Assembly (NCBI RefSeq): GCF_027925305.1
Contig: NZ_BSDR01000001.1
Location: forward strand, 3,127,001-3,191,000
Reading direction: 5' to 3'
DNA length: 64,000 bases
DNA from: Desulforhabdus amnigena
Lineage (GTDB): Bacteria > Desulfobacterota > Syntrophobacteria > Syntrophobacterales > Syntrophobacteraceae
The notes under the pieces were generated by a model, which ran no database searches, was not told the DNA's origin, and saw only the letters and a program-made list of their open reading frames with translations. How positions within the stretch are numbered: the stretch's first letter is position 1; the number at the start of each line of letters is the position of its first letter. A program made the translations under genes and the position numbers. Positions 44,513 through 52,202 of this stretch are shown one piece after another.

Positions 44513-45465
44513 TCACGCTCCTCGCAGATGCAGGCGGGCACGCTATCCGAACCTGGGTTTCCATTGGAGCCATCGTCGTCCGGGAAATGAATGACCAAGT
44601 CCAACCCGTTCGCCATGGCGACATGGATCGTGCCGTCGGCCTCGATGACGCCCTTGTGACCGCTTTCCACGGCCGTAAAGCCCTTGGCCCCGCCGGGCAC
44701 CAGACGAACCTCGACATCCTCACCCACGCCCTCGATCCGGGAAATGCCGAGCACCACCGAGGTGCCCGCGGGGTTGCCGATCATGGCCGCGCGCTCTGAC
44801 TGGAATACATCCAACCGGTATCCGTCCGGCAGTTCCACGCGGCAGCGCCCCTGCGCGGTCTGTATCGGATCGATGTCCAGGGGAAGCCCTTCGATTCCGG
44901 CCGCTTCGTGGGTCACACGCACCGCCTCGGGCTTGAGCATCAGCTCCCGTCCGTCGGGAAGCGTCACCACGCCGCCGCGCGCGGGTTCGAGAAGGGTCAC
45001 AGAGCCATCCATACCGATGGCCGTCAGTCTTCCATCCGGTCCCACCCGAACCATGACGCCGTCGGCGAGGGTGAAGATGCGTCCTCCGTCCGGAAGATCT
45101 CTCACGGCGGTGCCCGTCGGCATGGCGACGAAGGGGTCTAAGTCCGGCGGCATCGGTTGATCCACGACCTGCATGTATTGCTGCGCGCTCTCGGCGTGCG
45201 CCTCCAGTACCGTTTGAGCTTCCGCCCGAAGGGCTTCGGAGGCGTCGTGACTCTGCTGCAGAATGCCTTTGATCTCGGCCAGGCCGTCTCGAATCTTTCG
45301 GAGATAGGGCTCCTCACCCTCGCCGTCCGTCACGCCGAGACCGGCCGCAAGCAGACGGGCCAGCGCCATAAGTTCATAGTGGGATTCCGACGAACTCGTC
45401 TGCTCGATGATCGGCCCGCCGTCTTCCTCTCCGTAGCCGTAACCGTATCCGTTTCCGACAACCAT
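44509..45465 (-). CDS. Phage baseplate-associated protein, unknown
   Basis: A 318-residue protein. A Gly/Tyr-rich leader (VGNGYGYGYGEEDGG) is followed by helices around residues 25-100, then beta repeats containing DGG/DGR turns (LPDGGRIFTLADGVMVRVGP, DGRLTAIGMDGSVTLLEPA, TLPDGRELMLKPEAV). The repeats look like a beta-helix or spike-stalk. No enzyme motif is visible. It overlaps gp25 by 4 nt. Confidence 0.55.
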   Translation of the reverse strand: MVVGNGYGYGYGEEDGGPIIEQTSSSESHYELMALARLLAAGLGVTDGEGEEPYLRKIRDGLAEIKGILQQSHDASEALRAEAQTVLEAHAESAQQYMQVVDQPMPPDLDPFVAMPTGTAVRDLPDGGRIFTLADGVMVRVGPDGRLTAIGMDGSVTLLEPARGGVVTLPDGRELMLKPEAVRVTHEAAGIEGLPLDIDPIQTAQGRCRVELPDGYRLDVFQSERAAMIGNPAGTSVVLGISRIEGVGEDVEVRLVPGGAKGFTAVESGHKGVIEADGTIHVAMANGLDLVIHFPDDDGSNGNPGSDSVPACICEERD

Positions 45466-45471
45466 GTTCCG

Positions 45472-46212
45472 TCAACTCCCGATAGGTATGAGTTCGATGT
45501 TCTGCACGAACCAGCCGTCGAACTTCTGGTAAAGGCCGTCGCCCGTGTCCCAGAGAAACCGCAGCGTGACCGTGCCGCCCGTGAATTGAGACAGGTCGAT
45601 GGTCTCGGTCCTTCGCGGCACGGGGTACGGCTGCAGCGGAGCGCCGTTCATGTCGTAAGTCGGATTGAAGCTCCGCATAAACCACCAGTCGACATAGAAC
45701 TCGAGCCGGTCGAAATAGGGTCCGTCCACGCTCTCGATCTCGCCCCAGACGTCGAAGCGGAGGAGGTAGTCCCGGTCCAGGGTCACCTCCGATGCAAGCT
45801 CCCCGGTCACGCGGATATTGCTGCCGGAAGCGTCGTACCAGCCGGAGAAATAGTAAAAGTGCCAGGTTCCGTCCGGTAGAAGCTCCACGTAGCCGGACGG
45901 TCTCCAGTCGAGCACCGCCGCGGCTTTGGGCTTCTCCACGTCGACCTGGATGTATCTGCGGGATGACGCCACCTCGCCCCGGATCGCTTCGGCGACGATG
46001 ACCGTCGCGCCGGGTGTCGCGCCGAAGCGCAGCACACCGTTCTCGACCCTGGCGATTTCCGGATGGACGGACTCAAACCGCACCTCGCCGCCGGGCGATC
46101 CGATGACGGCCACCGGGACCGCTTGTTCCGTCTCCCGATACGGTTCCCGGATCAGAGAGGGCGCGACTTCCCAGAAGGACAATGGAAGGTTATGTGGGAT
46201 AGTCATAGCCAT
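45472..46212 (-). CDS. Ig-like (BIG2-type) virion protein, long form
   Basis: A 246-residue protein. Residues 30-80 (GGEVRFESVHPEIARVENGV, then ATPGATVIVAEAIRG and YIQVDV) form a BIG2-like Ig domain that closely parallels the adjacent 108-residue gene. The C-terminal 150 residues are aromatic and look like a carbohydrate-binding beta-sandwich (TWHFYYFSGWYDASGSN, FDRLEFYVDWWFMRSF). It starts inside the end of the upstream gene (23-nt overlap). Probably a virion adhesion protein. Confidence 0.6.
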   Translation of the reverse strand: MAMTIPHNLPLSFWEVAPSLIREPYRETEQAVPVAVIGSPGGEVRFESVHPEIARVENGVLRFGATPGATVIVAEAIRGEVASSRRYIQVDVEKPKAAAVLDWRPSGYVELLPDGTWHFYYFSGWYDASGSNIRVTGELASEVTLDRDYLLRFDVWGEIESVDGPYFDRLEFYVDWWFMRSFNPTYDMNGAPLQPYPVPRRTETIDLSQFTGGTVTLRFLWDTGDGLYQKFDGWFVQNIELIPIGS

Positions 46213-46516
46213 ACCCGTCGTATCCTCCGCCTCCGTTTTGACCGTAATCGACGACCTCCACCTGGATGTAGCGGACGCTGTCCCGATTCTCCGAGTCGTA
46301 AGCCATGACGACCGTCGCGCCCGCCTGCCAACCGAGGTTCAGCCTTCCGTCTTCGTCCACCCAGGCGATGTTGGAGTCGGCGGATTCGAACTCGATCTGT
46401 CCGGTGGGAGCGCCGCGCACGGAAAGCGGTATCGTCACCGACCAGCCGGTGAGCGACACTTTCACCGTCTTGGGGAAGACGTCCCAGTAGTGAAACTGCG
46501 GTTCCTCGAAATCCAT
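46190..46516 (-). CDS. Ig-like (BIG2-type) virion protein, short form
   Basis: A 108-residue protein consisting of one BIG2-like domain (GQIEFESADSNIAWVDEDGR, QAGATVVMAYDSENRDSVRY, IQVEVVDYG) with a Gly/Tyr-rich tail (GYDGYGYDYPT). It resembles the N-terminal domain of the next gene, suggesting tandem duplication. It sits between PAAR and gp25 and is probably a spike- or baseplate-surface protein. Confidence 0.6.
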   Translation of the reverse strand: MDFEEPQFHYWDVFPKTVKVSLTGWSVTIPLSVRGAPTGQIEFESADSNIAWVDEDGRLNLGWQAGATVVMAYDSENRDSVRYIQVEVVDYGQNGGGGYDGYGYDYPT

Positions 46517-46525
46517 CCTCGGTCC

Positions 46526-46789
46526 TCAGTCGTTGGTGTTCAGGCTGCCGGTCACGATGATCGCGCCGCAGGCCGTGATGTCGCCGATGCGTGCGTTGGG
46601 CAGCCCTTCCGTCGCGGTGTCGAGGCTGCCCGTGATGATGGGCGTCACGCCGTGGCCCGGTATCGGGCAGACGTGCAGATCGCCCAGCCGCGCCGCGGGT
46701 CTTCCGTTGACTACGGTGCGAAGCGCTCCTGTGACGATCACGCCGCCGTGGCTGGAGATGTCACCGAGTCTCGCCTGGGGTCTTGCCAT
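46526..46789 (-). CDS. PAAR-domain spike tip protein
   Basis: An 87-residue protein from ATG 46789. ARLGDISSHGGVIVTGALRT, AARLGDLHVCPIPGHG and ARIGDITACGAIIVTGSLNT are the PAAR repeats, with the His/Cys residues (SHGG, HVCPIPGHG, ACG) expected to bind the tip metal. PAAR proteins cap the gpV/VgrG spike of contractile tails and T6SS. It lies 9 nt from the gene before it and 2 nt beyond the coiled-coil membrane protein gene. Confidence 0.9.
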   Translation of the reverse strand: MARPQARLGDISSHGGVIVTGALRTVVNGRPAARLGDLHVCPIPGHGVTPIITGSLDTATEGLPNARIGDITACGAIIVTGSLNTND

Positions 46790-46791
46790 GG

Positions 46792-47166
46792 CTATTTTCC
46801 AGTCAGGACATGGACCAGAAAGCCGACCACGCCGCCCACGGCACCGCCGACAGTGAGCACAAGACCGACCACCTTCCACATGGTCTCGACGCCCATCTTC
46901 TCGTTCATGCCCGACTGCAGGTTCTTGATGTCGTCGGCGTGGCGGCGCAGATCGTCCTGGATGCTGCGCACCAGAAGGTCCACGTTCTCCTTGTCCGACT
47001 TCTTCTCGATTTCCCGTTCGATCTTTTCAAGCCGCGCCTGGATTTCCCGGCGGTGGTCTTCGAGTATGCTCCGGAATTCGGCCCGCCAGGATTCGAAGGT
47101 CCGTGCCAGCATCCGCTCGCTCCGGTTCCAGTCGCACGGGGCGCTGTCATGTCGGGTTTCATCCAT
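46792..47166 (-). CDS. Coiled-coil protein with C-terminal membrane segment
   Basis: A 124-residue protein from ATG 47166, with GGAGGAAAACGA upstream. It has a long charged coiled coil (EDHRREIQARLEKIEREIEK, DLLVRSIQDDLRRHADDIKN) and one C-terminal hydrophobic helix (VVGLVLTVGGAVGGVVGFLV). The layout is that of small phage membrane proteins such as haemolysin XhlA-like holin partners. It overlaps the glycosyltransferase stop. Confidence 0.65.
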   Translation of the reverse strand: MDETRHDSAPCDWNRSERMLARTFESWRAEFRSILEDHRREIQARLEKIEREIEKKSDKENVDLLVRSIQDDLRRHADDIKNLQSGMNEKMGVETMWKVVGLVLTVGGAVGGVVGFLVHVLTGK

Positions 47167-47944
47167 TCGTTTTCCTCCTTCGCAGCGAATAGCGGCCGCG
47201 TATCTGCAGATCGATCTCGAACCGGTCGGACAGGCCTCGCCGTTCCAGCGCATGGACCATGGCGTCGCGTGCGCAGTGAATCTGTTCGATCCGCATGCGC
47301 TGGGAGATGGAGTCCGCATGGATGCGGTAGTAATAGAGCGGTCTGCGGATGTGGCGGACCTCGGTCAGCTCCGCCATACGCAGGCAGAGGTCGTAGTCCT
47401 CCGCGCAACGGAAGCTTTCGTCGATGCCGCCCGCCGCGTCGAAGGCCGAGCGCCGCATCAGGCGGAAATGGAAAGTCATGAAGTCGAGAAGCATCCGGTC
47501 CTTGGAGAAGGGAATCCGGCAGCGGTTGCCGTAGCCGCGTGCCTTGCCGTCCTCCCCGATGGTCACGTAGTCGGTGTAGACCAGACCTACAGAGGATTCC
47601 CGGTCGAGAACCGCTGCGGTCTCTTCCAACGCCGTCACGGCGAGGATGTCGTCGCCGTCGACCCAGCCGAGGTACGGCGCGGCCGTCTCCGCAATCGCGG
47701 CCTTGAGCGCCGGGGTCCGGCCCAGATGCTTCGCAGCGACGACGCGCACGCGGTCGTCCAGCTTGGCGTAGTCACGGGCGATCTCCAGTGTCCGGTCAGT
47801 GGAGCCATCATCCCAGACGACCAGTTCAAAGTCCCGCCGGGTTTGGGCCAGAACACTTTCGACCGCCTCGGCGAGATAACGCTCGCCGTTATACACGGTC
47901 ATGACCAGGGATGCCGCGGGGCTTGTCGTCTCGTTGTTTGTCAT
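47159..47944 (-). CDS. Family 2 glycosyltransferase in the tail operon
   Basis: A 261-residue GT-A enzyme from ATG 47944, overlapping the gpV stop (ATGA). SLVMTVYNGERYLAEAVESV, FELVVWDDGSTDRTLEIARD and YLGWVDGDDI (the DxD metal site near residue 78) are typical; FRCAEDYDLCLRMAELTEV follows as the acceptor-side ED motif. No membrane segment. It could glycosylate a virion protein or a host surface sugar. The operon position, between spike and tip, makes a virion target plausible. Confidence 0.85.
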   Translation of the reverse strand: MTNNETTSPAASLVMTVYNGERYLAEAVESVLAQTRRDFELVVWDDGSTDRTLEIARDYAKLDDRVRVVAAKHLGRTPALKAAIAETAAPYLGWVDGDDILAVTALEETAAVLDRESSVGLVYTDYVTIGEDGKARGYGNRCRIPFSKDRMLLDFMTFHFRLMRRSAFDAAGGIDESFRCAEDYDLCLRMAELTEVRHIRRPLYYYRIHADSISQRMRIEQIHCARDAMVHALERRGLSDRFEIDLQIRGRYSLRRRKTNG

Positions 47945-48990
47945 GGGTTGATCAGTACCTTGTTCGTCGAGCGGATGACGATGTTCCCCATGACGGCGTC
48001 CATGAGGATCACGCTTCCGGATTTGTCCGTGGCTTGGATGCGCTCCTGTCCGGCGGCCGCGTTCATCACGACGACTTGGCCGGCCTTGTCCGTGAGACGG
48101 ACCATCTCGGTCCCGGCGGTGGAATCGACGAGGATTTCCTGTGTGCCGCAGAGGCCCCAGATGTGGACCTTCTCCTTGCCCTTGGTGGTGTCGATGAGAA
48201 TCTTCTGCCACCGGGCGCGGGATTTGTCGCAGGACTGGATATGGATTTTCTCCTTGTCCTTCCACGCCTCCCAGCGCACGAACTGGCGGCACAGATCGGT
48301 GATCTCGATCCGGGCCTTCTGGTCCTTGATGTCCGAGTCGATGTCGAGCTGGTCGCCCTGCTCGGCGTCCTTGGTTCCCCGGCGGCGCGCATTGCCGGTC
48401 TGAACGTCGCGCTTCACGCGGCATTCCATGTGGAGAATCTGCCCGGCCCGGTCGATGACCTTGAGGAACTCCTCCTCGTCGCGGTCATCGAGAACGATAG
48501 TGTGTCCGGTCTCGGTTTTGAGAAGAACCTTGCGGCGCGGGCAGTAGTACGGCGGGTGGCCGTGGTGTTTCTTGTGCTCCAGGTCGTCCCGCCGGTCGGG
48601 CTTGTGTTCGAGCTTGTCCTCACAGTCGATGCAGGTCGGGTCGGAGCAAAGGCGTTTGGATTCCTCCGGTTGTTCGCCGGGGTTCGTCTTGGCCAGCCAC
48701 ACGCCGGACCAGATCGGGTACTGGACGTTGCCCCCTTCGAATTCGACCCAGACGGACGCGCCTTCCTCGGGGATGAGAAACACGCCGATGTCCTCGTTTC
48801 CGCCGTAGGCAAAGCAGGGCCACGCCCATTCAGACCAGTTCTCCTTGCCGGTTCCGAGCACCGCAGGAATTTCGAGCCGGCAGCGGCCGAGCCGTTCCGG
48901 ATCGTTGTTGTCCCGCACGAACGCACGGTATTTGCCATACCAGCGGTTCTTGTAGCGTTCCTCGTGCTGCCGGTCCTGTGTCTCGATCAC
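47941..48990 (-). CDS. gpV/gp5-like baseplate spike protein
   Basis: A 349-residue protein. Residues 15-100 form an OB-fold (YGKYRAFVRDNNDPERLGRC, VFLIPEEGASVWVEFEGGN, YPIWSGVWL) as in gp5/VgrG/gpV spikes. A cysteine-containing insert (CSDPTCIDCEDK) and a repeated C-terminal region (IHIQSCDK, KVHIWGLCGTQEILVD, MVRLTDKAGQVVVMN, RIQATDKSGSVILMD) resembling the beta-helical needle follow. It is the central spike beneath which PAAR docks. Confidence 0.85.
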   Translation of the reverse strand: MIETQDRQHEERYKNRWYGKYRAFVRDNNDPERLGRCRLEIPAVLGTGKENWSEWAWPCFAYGGNEDIGVFLIPEEGASVWVEFEGGNVQYPIWSGVWLAKTNPGEQPEESKRLCSDPTCIDCEDKLEHKPDRRDDLEHKKHHGHPPYYCPRRKVLLKTETGHTIVLDDRDEEEFLKVIDRAGQILHMECRVKRDVQTGNARRRGTKDAEQGDQLDIDSDIKDQKARIEITDLCRQFVRWEAWKDKEKIHIQSCDKSRARWQKILIDTTKGKEKVHIWGLCGTQEILVDSTAGTEMVRLTDKAGQVVVMNAAAGQERIQATDKSGSVILMDAVMGNIVIRSTNKVLINP

Positions 48991-49005
48991 GGTCCGTCCT
49001 CCGGA

Positions 49006-49332
49006 TCACTTCAGCGGCAGGAAGCCCCGCAGCACCTCGCGCACGATGCGGGTGACGGTTCCGTCCGGCGTCTTCTTCGGATCAGCCTTGGCCACGGCAT
49101 GACGCAGGGCGTCCTGGGCTGCGGCTTCGAGCTTGAGTTCCTGACCGGCGACGCCGGTCTTGACCTCTTTCGCGCCGAGCCGCTCGATGACGCCGATCAC
49201 TGCGTCCAGAGCCGCAGCCTTGGCCCGGCCCCAGGCGGTCAGCTTGATGACGGTGAGGAGCGTAACGAACAAGGTCGCGATGAGTTCCTTGTGGTCCAGG
49301 ATGAAGGTCAGAATCTGTTCAAACTGCTGCAT
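49006..49332 (-). CDS. Holin-like small membrane protein
   Basis: A 108-residue protein. ATG 49332 is preferred because GGAGGTG lies 7 nt upstream; a GTG at 49341 is also in frame. One strong N-terminal membrane helix (LIATLFVTLLTVIKLTAWG) is followed by a helical soluble tail. It overlaps the M15 peptidase gene, as holin and endolysin genes often do. Confidence 0.6.
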   Translation of the reverse strand: MQQFEQILTFILDHKELIATLFVTLLTVIKLTAWGRAKAAALDAVIGVIERLGAKEVKTGVAGQELKLEAAAQDALRHAVAKADPKKTPDGTVTRIVREVLRGFLPLK

Positions 49333-49750
49333 TGCGGTCACCTCCGTTGGTTGTCATGGCTTCTTCGAGCGAAACGTATTTGCCGTCGAGGTGCCCCCAG
49401 CGGGTCCGCCCCTCGCGTATGTCGACGTGAATGAATCCCCGCTCCGGGTAGACGCCGATTCCACCGTTACGGAAGGCGGCCACCCGCTCCGCGAGTTCGT
49501 ACATCCCGGCGACGGACAAGCCCTTGATCACGATGTCCGCGGCATGTCCGAGCAGATGCCGGCTCTGTTTCGCTCCGCCCACCGCCCGGTTGTGATCGGG
49601 GCAGCGGTACCCGCTGGTCACGCGGACGGGAGCGCCCGCGAGGTCGCGCAACTCCTGGAGCGCATCCACCAGGCGTGGATCGATATCGGTCTTGCCGCAA
49701 CACCGGCAGGCGAACTCGCTCTTCGAGAAATTCCGGCTCAGATCTCCCAT
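49319..49750 (-). CDS. M15 family peptidase (endolysin)
   Basis: A 143-residue M15A-type D-Ala-D-Ala carboxypeptidase-like protein. SGYRCPDHNRAVGGAKQSRH, LLGHAADIVI and GIGVYPERGFIHVDIREGR contain the zinc ligands His/Asp/His and the catalytic acid. Without a signal peptide it needs the adjacent holin-like protein for export. It probably cuts cell-wall peptide cross-links at lysis. The N-terminal CRCCGKTDID adds a cysteine cluster. Confidence 0.87.
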   Translation of the reverse strand: MGDLSRNFSKSEFACRCCGKTDIDPRLVDALQELRDLAGAPVRVTSGYRCPDHNRAVGGAKQSRHLLGHAADIVIKGLSVAGMYELAERVAAFRNGGIGVYPERGFIHVDIREGRTRWGHLDGKYVSLEEAMTTNGGDRNAAV

Positions 49751-49763
49751 GTGCTTTTCCTCC

Positions 49764-51029
49764 TTACAGCCTCCGCCCGCTGTCCGCGTCGATGGTCACC
49801 ATCGGCGGCGGCTCTTCCTTCGGTGTGGGCGGCGCTTCCTGGTCGTTCTGCTTGCCCTTGGCCTCGTCCGACTTGTCGCCCGCCCCTTTGCCCAGGGCGT
49901 TTTTCTTGAGTTTCAGTTCGCAGTGATATCCGCCCTCGCCGAAAGCGTGGCGGACCGAATGGCAGTAGTAGACGCCCGAGAATTTGCGGCCGACACCCTT
50001 GACCTCCACGTTCTGCTTGGCGCGCAGCGCGGGGATGCCGATGGTCACCGCGTCGGCTTCCACCTGGCGGAGCTCGGCCTCGCGGAACTTCCCCTCGGAG
50101 AGGTCCTGGGCCGGTTCCTGTCGCGGCTCCTCGTGGAAGCCCTCGGAACGGTCAAAGGTGGGAACCACCTGCCCGGACTCCTGCTCCTTGTAAGCGCCCT
50201 CGCCGGTGTTCCCGTCCACCAGGTAGGTCCGCTTCCCCAACGAAGTCCGCTCCGGGGTGGTCTCGTTGTTGGCCTTGTGCTCGACCGGCTCCTTCTTGCG
50301 CGGGTCCACGCCCACGGCCTTGGTCTCGACGCCCGCTCCCTTGGCCCCCTGTGATTGCGTCGAGGGGCGGAAGGAACGCAGAACGCCCTTGCGGTCGGTG
50401 AAGTACTCGAGGATCGCGGCGGGCTTCTTGTCCAGATCGCGGGGATGGAAATGCAGCTCGTCGTCCTGGATGTAGAAGACGTATCCGGTGACGCCGTCGC
50501 CGTCCTTGTCGCGCGCCTTTCCGGCCAGTTCCTTGAGGAACTGCGCGTCGGAGACGTTGCTCTGGGTTACGCGCAGATGGCGGCCCTTGGTGGGCGTGAC
50601 CACCGGAGTGAGGCCGTTGGCCCCCGCGATCTCCTCGGCGATCTCGGAGTAGAGGATGCCGGGAGCGGGCTTCTGCCAGACCTTCTGGTTCTCCTTTCCG
50701 GCCAGCTTGAAGCCTTTGTCGTAGGCCTTGATATGGATGGTCGGGTCACCGTCCTCCGGAAAGTCGTAGTCGATATCCTTGATGACCGCCTTCTTGCGCG
50801 GCGAGAGGTTGCCGACATATCCGAAACGGGCGACGATCTCGTTGCCCTCCTGGAACAGTGGATCGTCGACGAACTGGAGGTTCCGGTCGGTGACCGCAAG
50901 CTCCAACACGTCGAGTTCCTCCTCGTTGTCCTCGAAGACGAACGAGGTGATCTCTTGCGTGATATCCGCCGAAAGGGTCTGCCCCTCGATCTGAATCACA
51001 AAAGTCGGTTTGAATGTGTCGATGTCCAT
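49764..51029 (-). CDS. Phage late control gene D-like hub protein
   Basis: A 421-residue protein. FKPTFVIQIEGQTLSADITQ, TSFVFEDNEEELDVLELAVT and FEDN-type beta-barrels in the first 120 residues match gpD/gp27 hub proteins. KRQLARAGDVDGE-like insertions are absent; instead the C-terminal 200 residues are charged. The last 50 residues are Lys/Glu/Pro-rich (DEAKGKQNDQEAPPTPKEEP). It forms the ring that joins tube and spike. A promoter-like motif lies 45 nt upstream. Confidence 0.8.
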   Translation of the reverse strand: MDIDTFKPTFVIQIEGQTLSADITQEITSFVFEDNEEELDVLELAVTDRNLQFVDDPLFQEGNEIVARFGYVGNLSPRKKAVIKDIDYDFPEDGDPTIHIKAYDKGFKLAGKENQKVWQKPAPGILYSEIAEEIAGANGLTPVVTPTKGRHLRVTQSNVSDAQFLKELAGKARDKDGDGVTGYVFYIQDDELHFHPRDLDKKPAAILEYFTDRKGVLRSFRPSTQSQGAKGAGVETKAVGVDPRKKEPVEHKANNETTPERTSLGKRTYLVDGNTGEGAYKEQESGQVVPTFDRSEGFHEEPRQEPAQDLSEGKFREAELRQVEADAVTIGIPALRAKQNVEVKGVGRKFSGVYYCHSVRHAFGEGGYHCELKLKKNALGKGAGDKSDEAKGKQNDQEAPPTPKEEPPPMVTIDADSGRRL

Positions 51030-51074
51030 GCGCCGGTCTCCAGTCGGCCCGCCTGAAGGACGGACTCCACCGGA

Positions 51075-51104
51075 TACTTACCGGCGCGCGGCGCGAGGTG
51101 TCGG
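51075..51104 (-). promoter_or_regulatory. Repeated promoter-like motif, copy B
   Basis: Minus strand CCGACA, 18 nt ending CCGG, then TAAGTA. It lies in the 94-nt gap between the gpX-like gene and gpD, 45 nt before the gpD start. Confidence 0.5.
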
Positions 51105-51123
51105 GATGGATGCGTCCGGAGAC

Positions 51124-51414
51124 TCAGTCCAGAAGCCGCATGCTGACGTGTTCGACCGAGGGGATGCGCAGGATGGTCCCCGGCGTCAGTTCCATGGGAA
51201 AGAAAATGTCGTTGTAGTCGCAGATGATCCACCAGAGATCGGCCTGTCCCAGATAGCGATGGGCCAGCAAATCGACCCGGTCCCCCTCGATCACCGTGTG
51301 AAACCGGTCGTCGGGCCTGGGTTTGCTCTCGATGGCCGGACGCGTGCCCAGGAAATCCCCTTCTCCCGACGTGTAGAGAATGGATGCCGCGTATCTGGAT
51401 CGACGTCCGATCAT
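51124..51414 (-). CDS. Tail protein X-like LysM-type protein
   Basis: A 96-residue protein from ATG 51414, overlapping the upstream stop by 4 nt. FHTVIEGDRVDLLAHRYLGQ, ADLWWIICDYNDI and PMELTPGTILRIPS give a LysM/gpX-like fold (GD-x-L...Y-G...W...I...N...G-x-x-L-x-I-P). gpX-like proteins act in the tail hub or baseplate assembly. Confidence 0.75.
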   Translation of the reverse strand: MIGRRSRYAASILYTSGEGDFLGTRPAIESKPRPDDRFHTVIEGDRVDLLAHRYLGQADLWWIICDYNDIFFPMELTPGTILRIPSVEHVSMRLLD

Positions 51415-51881
51415 CCGCGCACCTCCGAATAGTCCACGGACTGGTCGATGTACTCCTCGAGCATCACGTCCACTTCGGCGTGCTGGGGCAGCAGGTTGTC
51501 CCGGTCGAACATGTGGAAGAACCGGGCCTTCACCTGGCGGACGACGCAGAGCACGCCCGGATAGAGGTCTCCGAACATGAAGATCACCCGGTGCGGGGCG
51601 TTCTTGAGCATGGTTCCGGCGTGTTCGGGATAGAGCAGCGAGCGCAGCCAGTCCACCGACTCCTTTACGGACCCCTTGAAGAAGACCAGCTTGAAGCCGA
51701 TCTTGCGCGGCTCGCCGGCCACGTACTGGTAGCGGGGATGGCTCATGCCCGGAATCTTGATGGCCGCGTAGGCCGTGCTTTTCTCGTCGACGATGTCGTT
51801 CGGGTTGTACTGAAAATCGAGGTAGTCGCCCGTGTCCACGTCCACCAAGTACGCGGTGATCTCTTTCCGGTCCCAAGCCAC
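51411..51881 (-). CDS. LysM/gp53-like tube-baseplate connector
   Basis: A 156-residue protein: ITAYLVDVDTGDYLDFQYNP, NDIVDEKSTAYAAIKIPGMS and HPRYQYVAGEPRKIGFKLVF. This matches the short tail-tube-initiator class of contractile injection systems (Afp7/gp53-like), which precedes gpX in such loci. It overlaps the gpX-like gene by 4 nt. Assigned by motif and gene order. Confidence 0.7.
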   Translation of the reverse strand: MAWDRKEITAYLVDVDTGDYLDFQYNPNDIVDEKSTAYAAIKIPGMSHPRYQYVAGEPRKIGFKLVFFKGSVKESVDWLRSLLYPEHAGTMLKNAPHRVIFMFGDLYPGVLCVVRQVKARFFHMFDRDNLLPQHAEVDVMLEEYIDQSVDYSEVRG

Positions 51882-51883
51882 GG

Positions 51884-52195
51884 CTACATCACCTCCAACT
51901 CGATGACGGGCTTGCCCAGACGCCGGGCATGATCGACTTCCCGTCGCATGCCGTCGGAAAGGCCTTCGCCGGTGAACACCCAGACCTCGTCGCAGCTCTC
52001 CATGAACGTCAGGCCGCAGGCGATGCCCGCTTCGCGTTCGGAGGTCTTTCCGTCATCGAGGAAGCGCGTGTAGAGAAGGTGCGGCGCAAAGGGCGCGCAA
52101 CCGCGTTCCACCGCCTTCCGGCAGAGACGTTCGGCGGTCGCCGTGTTCCGGGGAACGTCCCCGGCGTACCGGCTGCAAATGAATATCCGTTTCAT
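51884..52195 (-). CDS. DUF4406/DUF7768-like nucleotide-binding-fold protein
   Basis: A 103-residue protein: KRIFICSRYAGDVPRNTATA, YTRFLDDGKTSEREAGIACG and CDEVWVFTGEGLSDGMRREV. The pattern resembles the nucleoside 2-deoxyribosyltransferase-like fold seen in phage DUF4406/DUF7768 proteins. It could act on nucleotides or NAD-derived molecules; catalytic residues are not certain. Lodged between the tape measure and baseplate genes, where an enzyme is unexpected. Confidence 0.65.
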   Translation of the reverse strand: MKRIFICSRYAGDVPRNTATAERLCRKAVERGCAPFAPHLLYTRFLDDGKTSEREAGIACGLTFMESCDEVWVFTGEGLSDGMRREVDHARRLGKPVIELEVM

Positions 52196-52202
52196 GCGTT
52201 CC

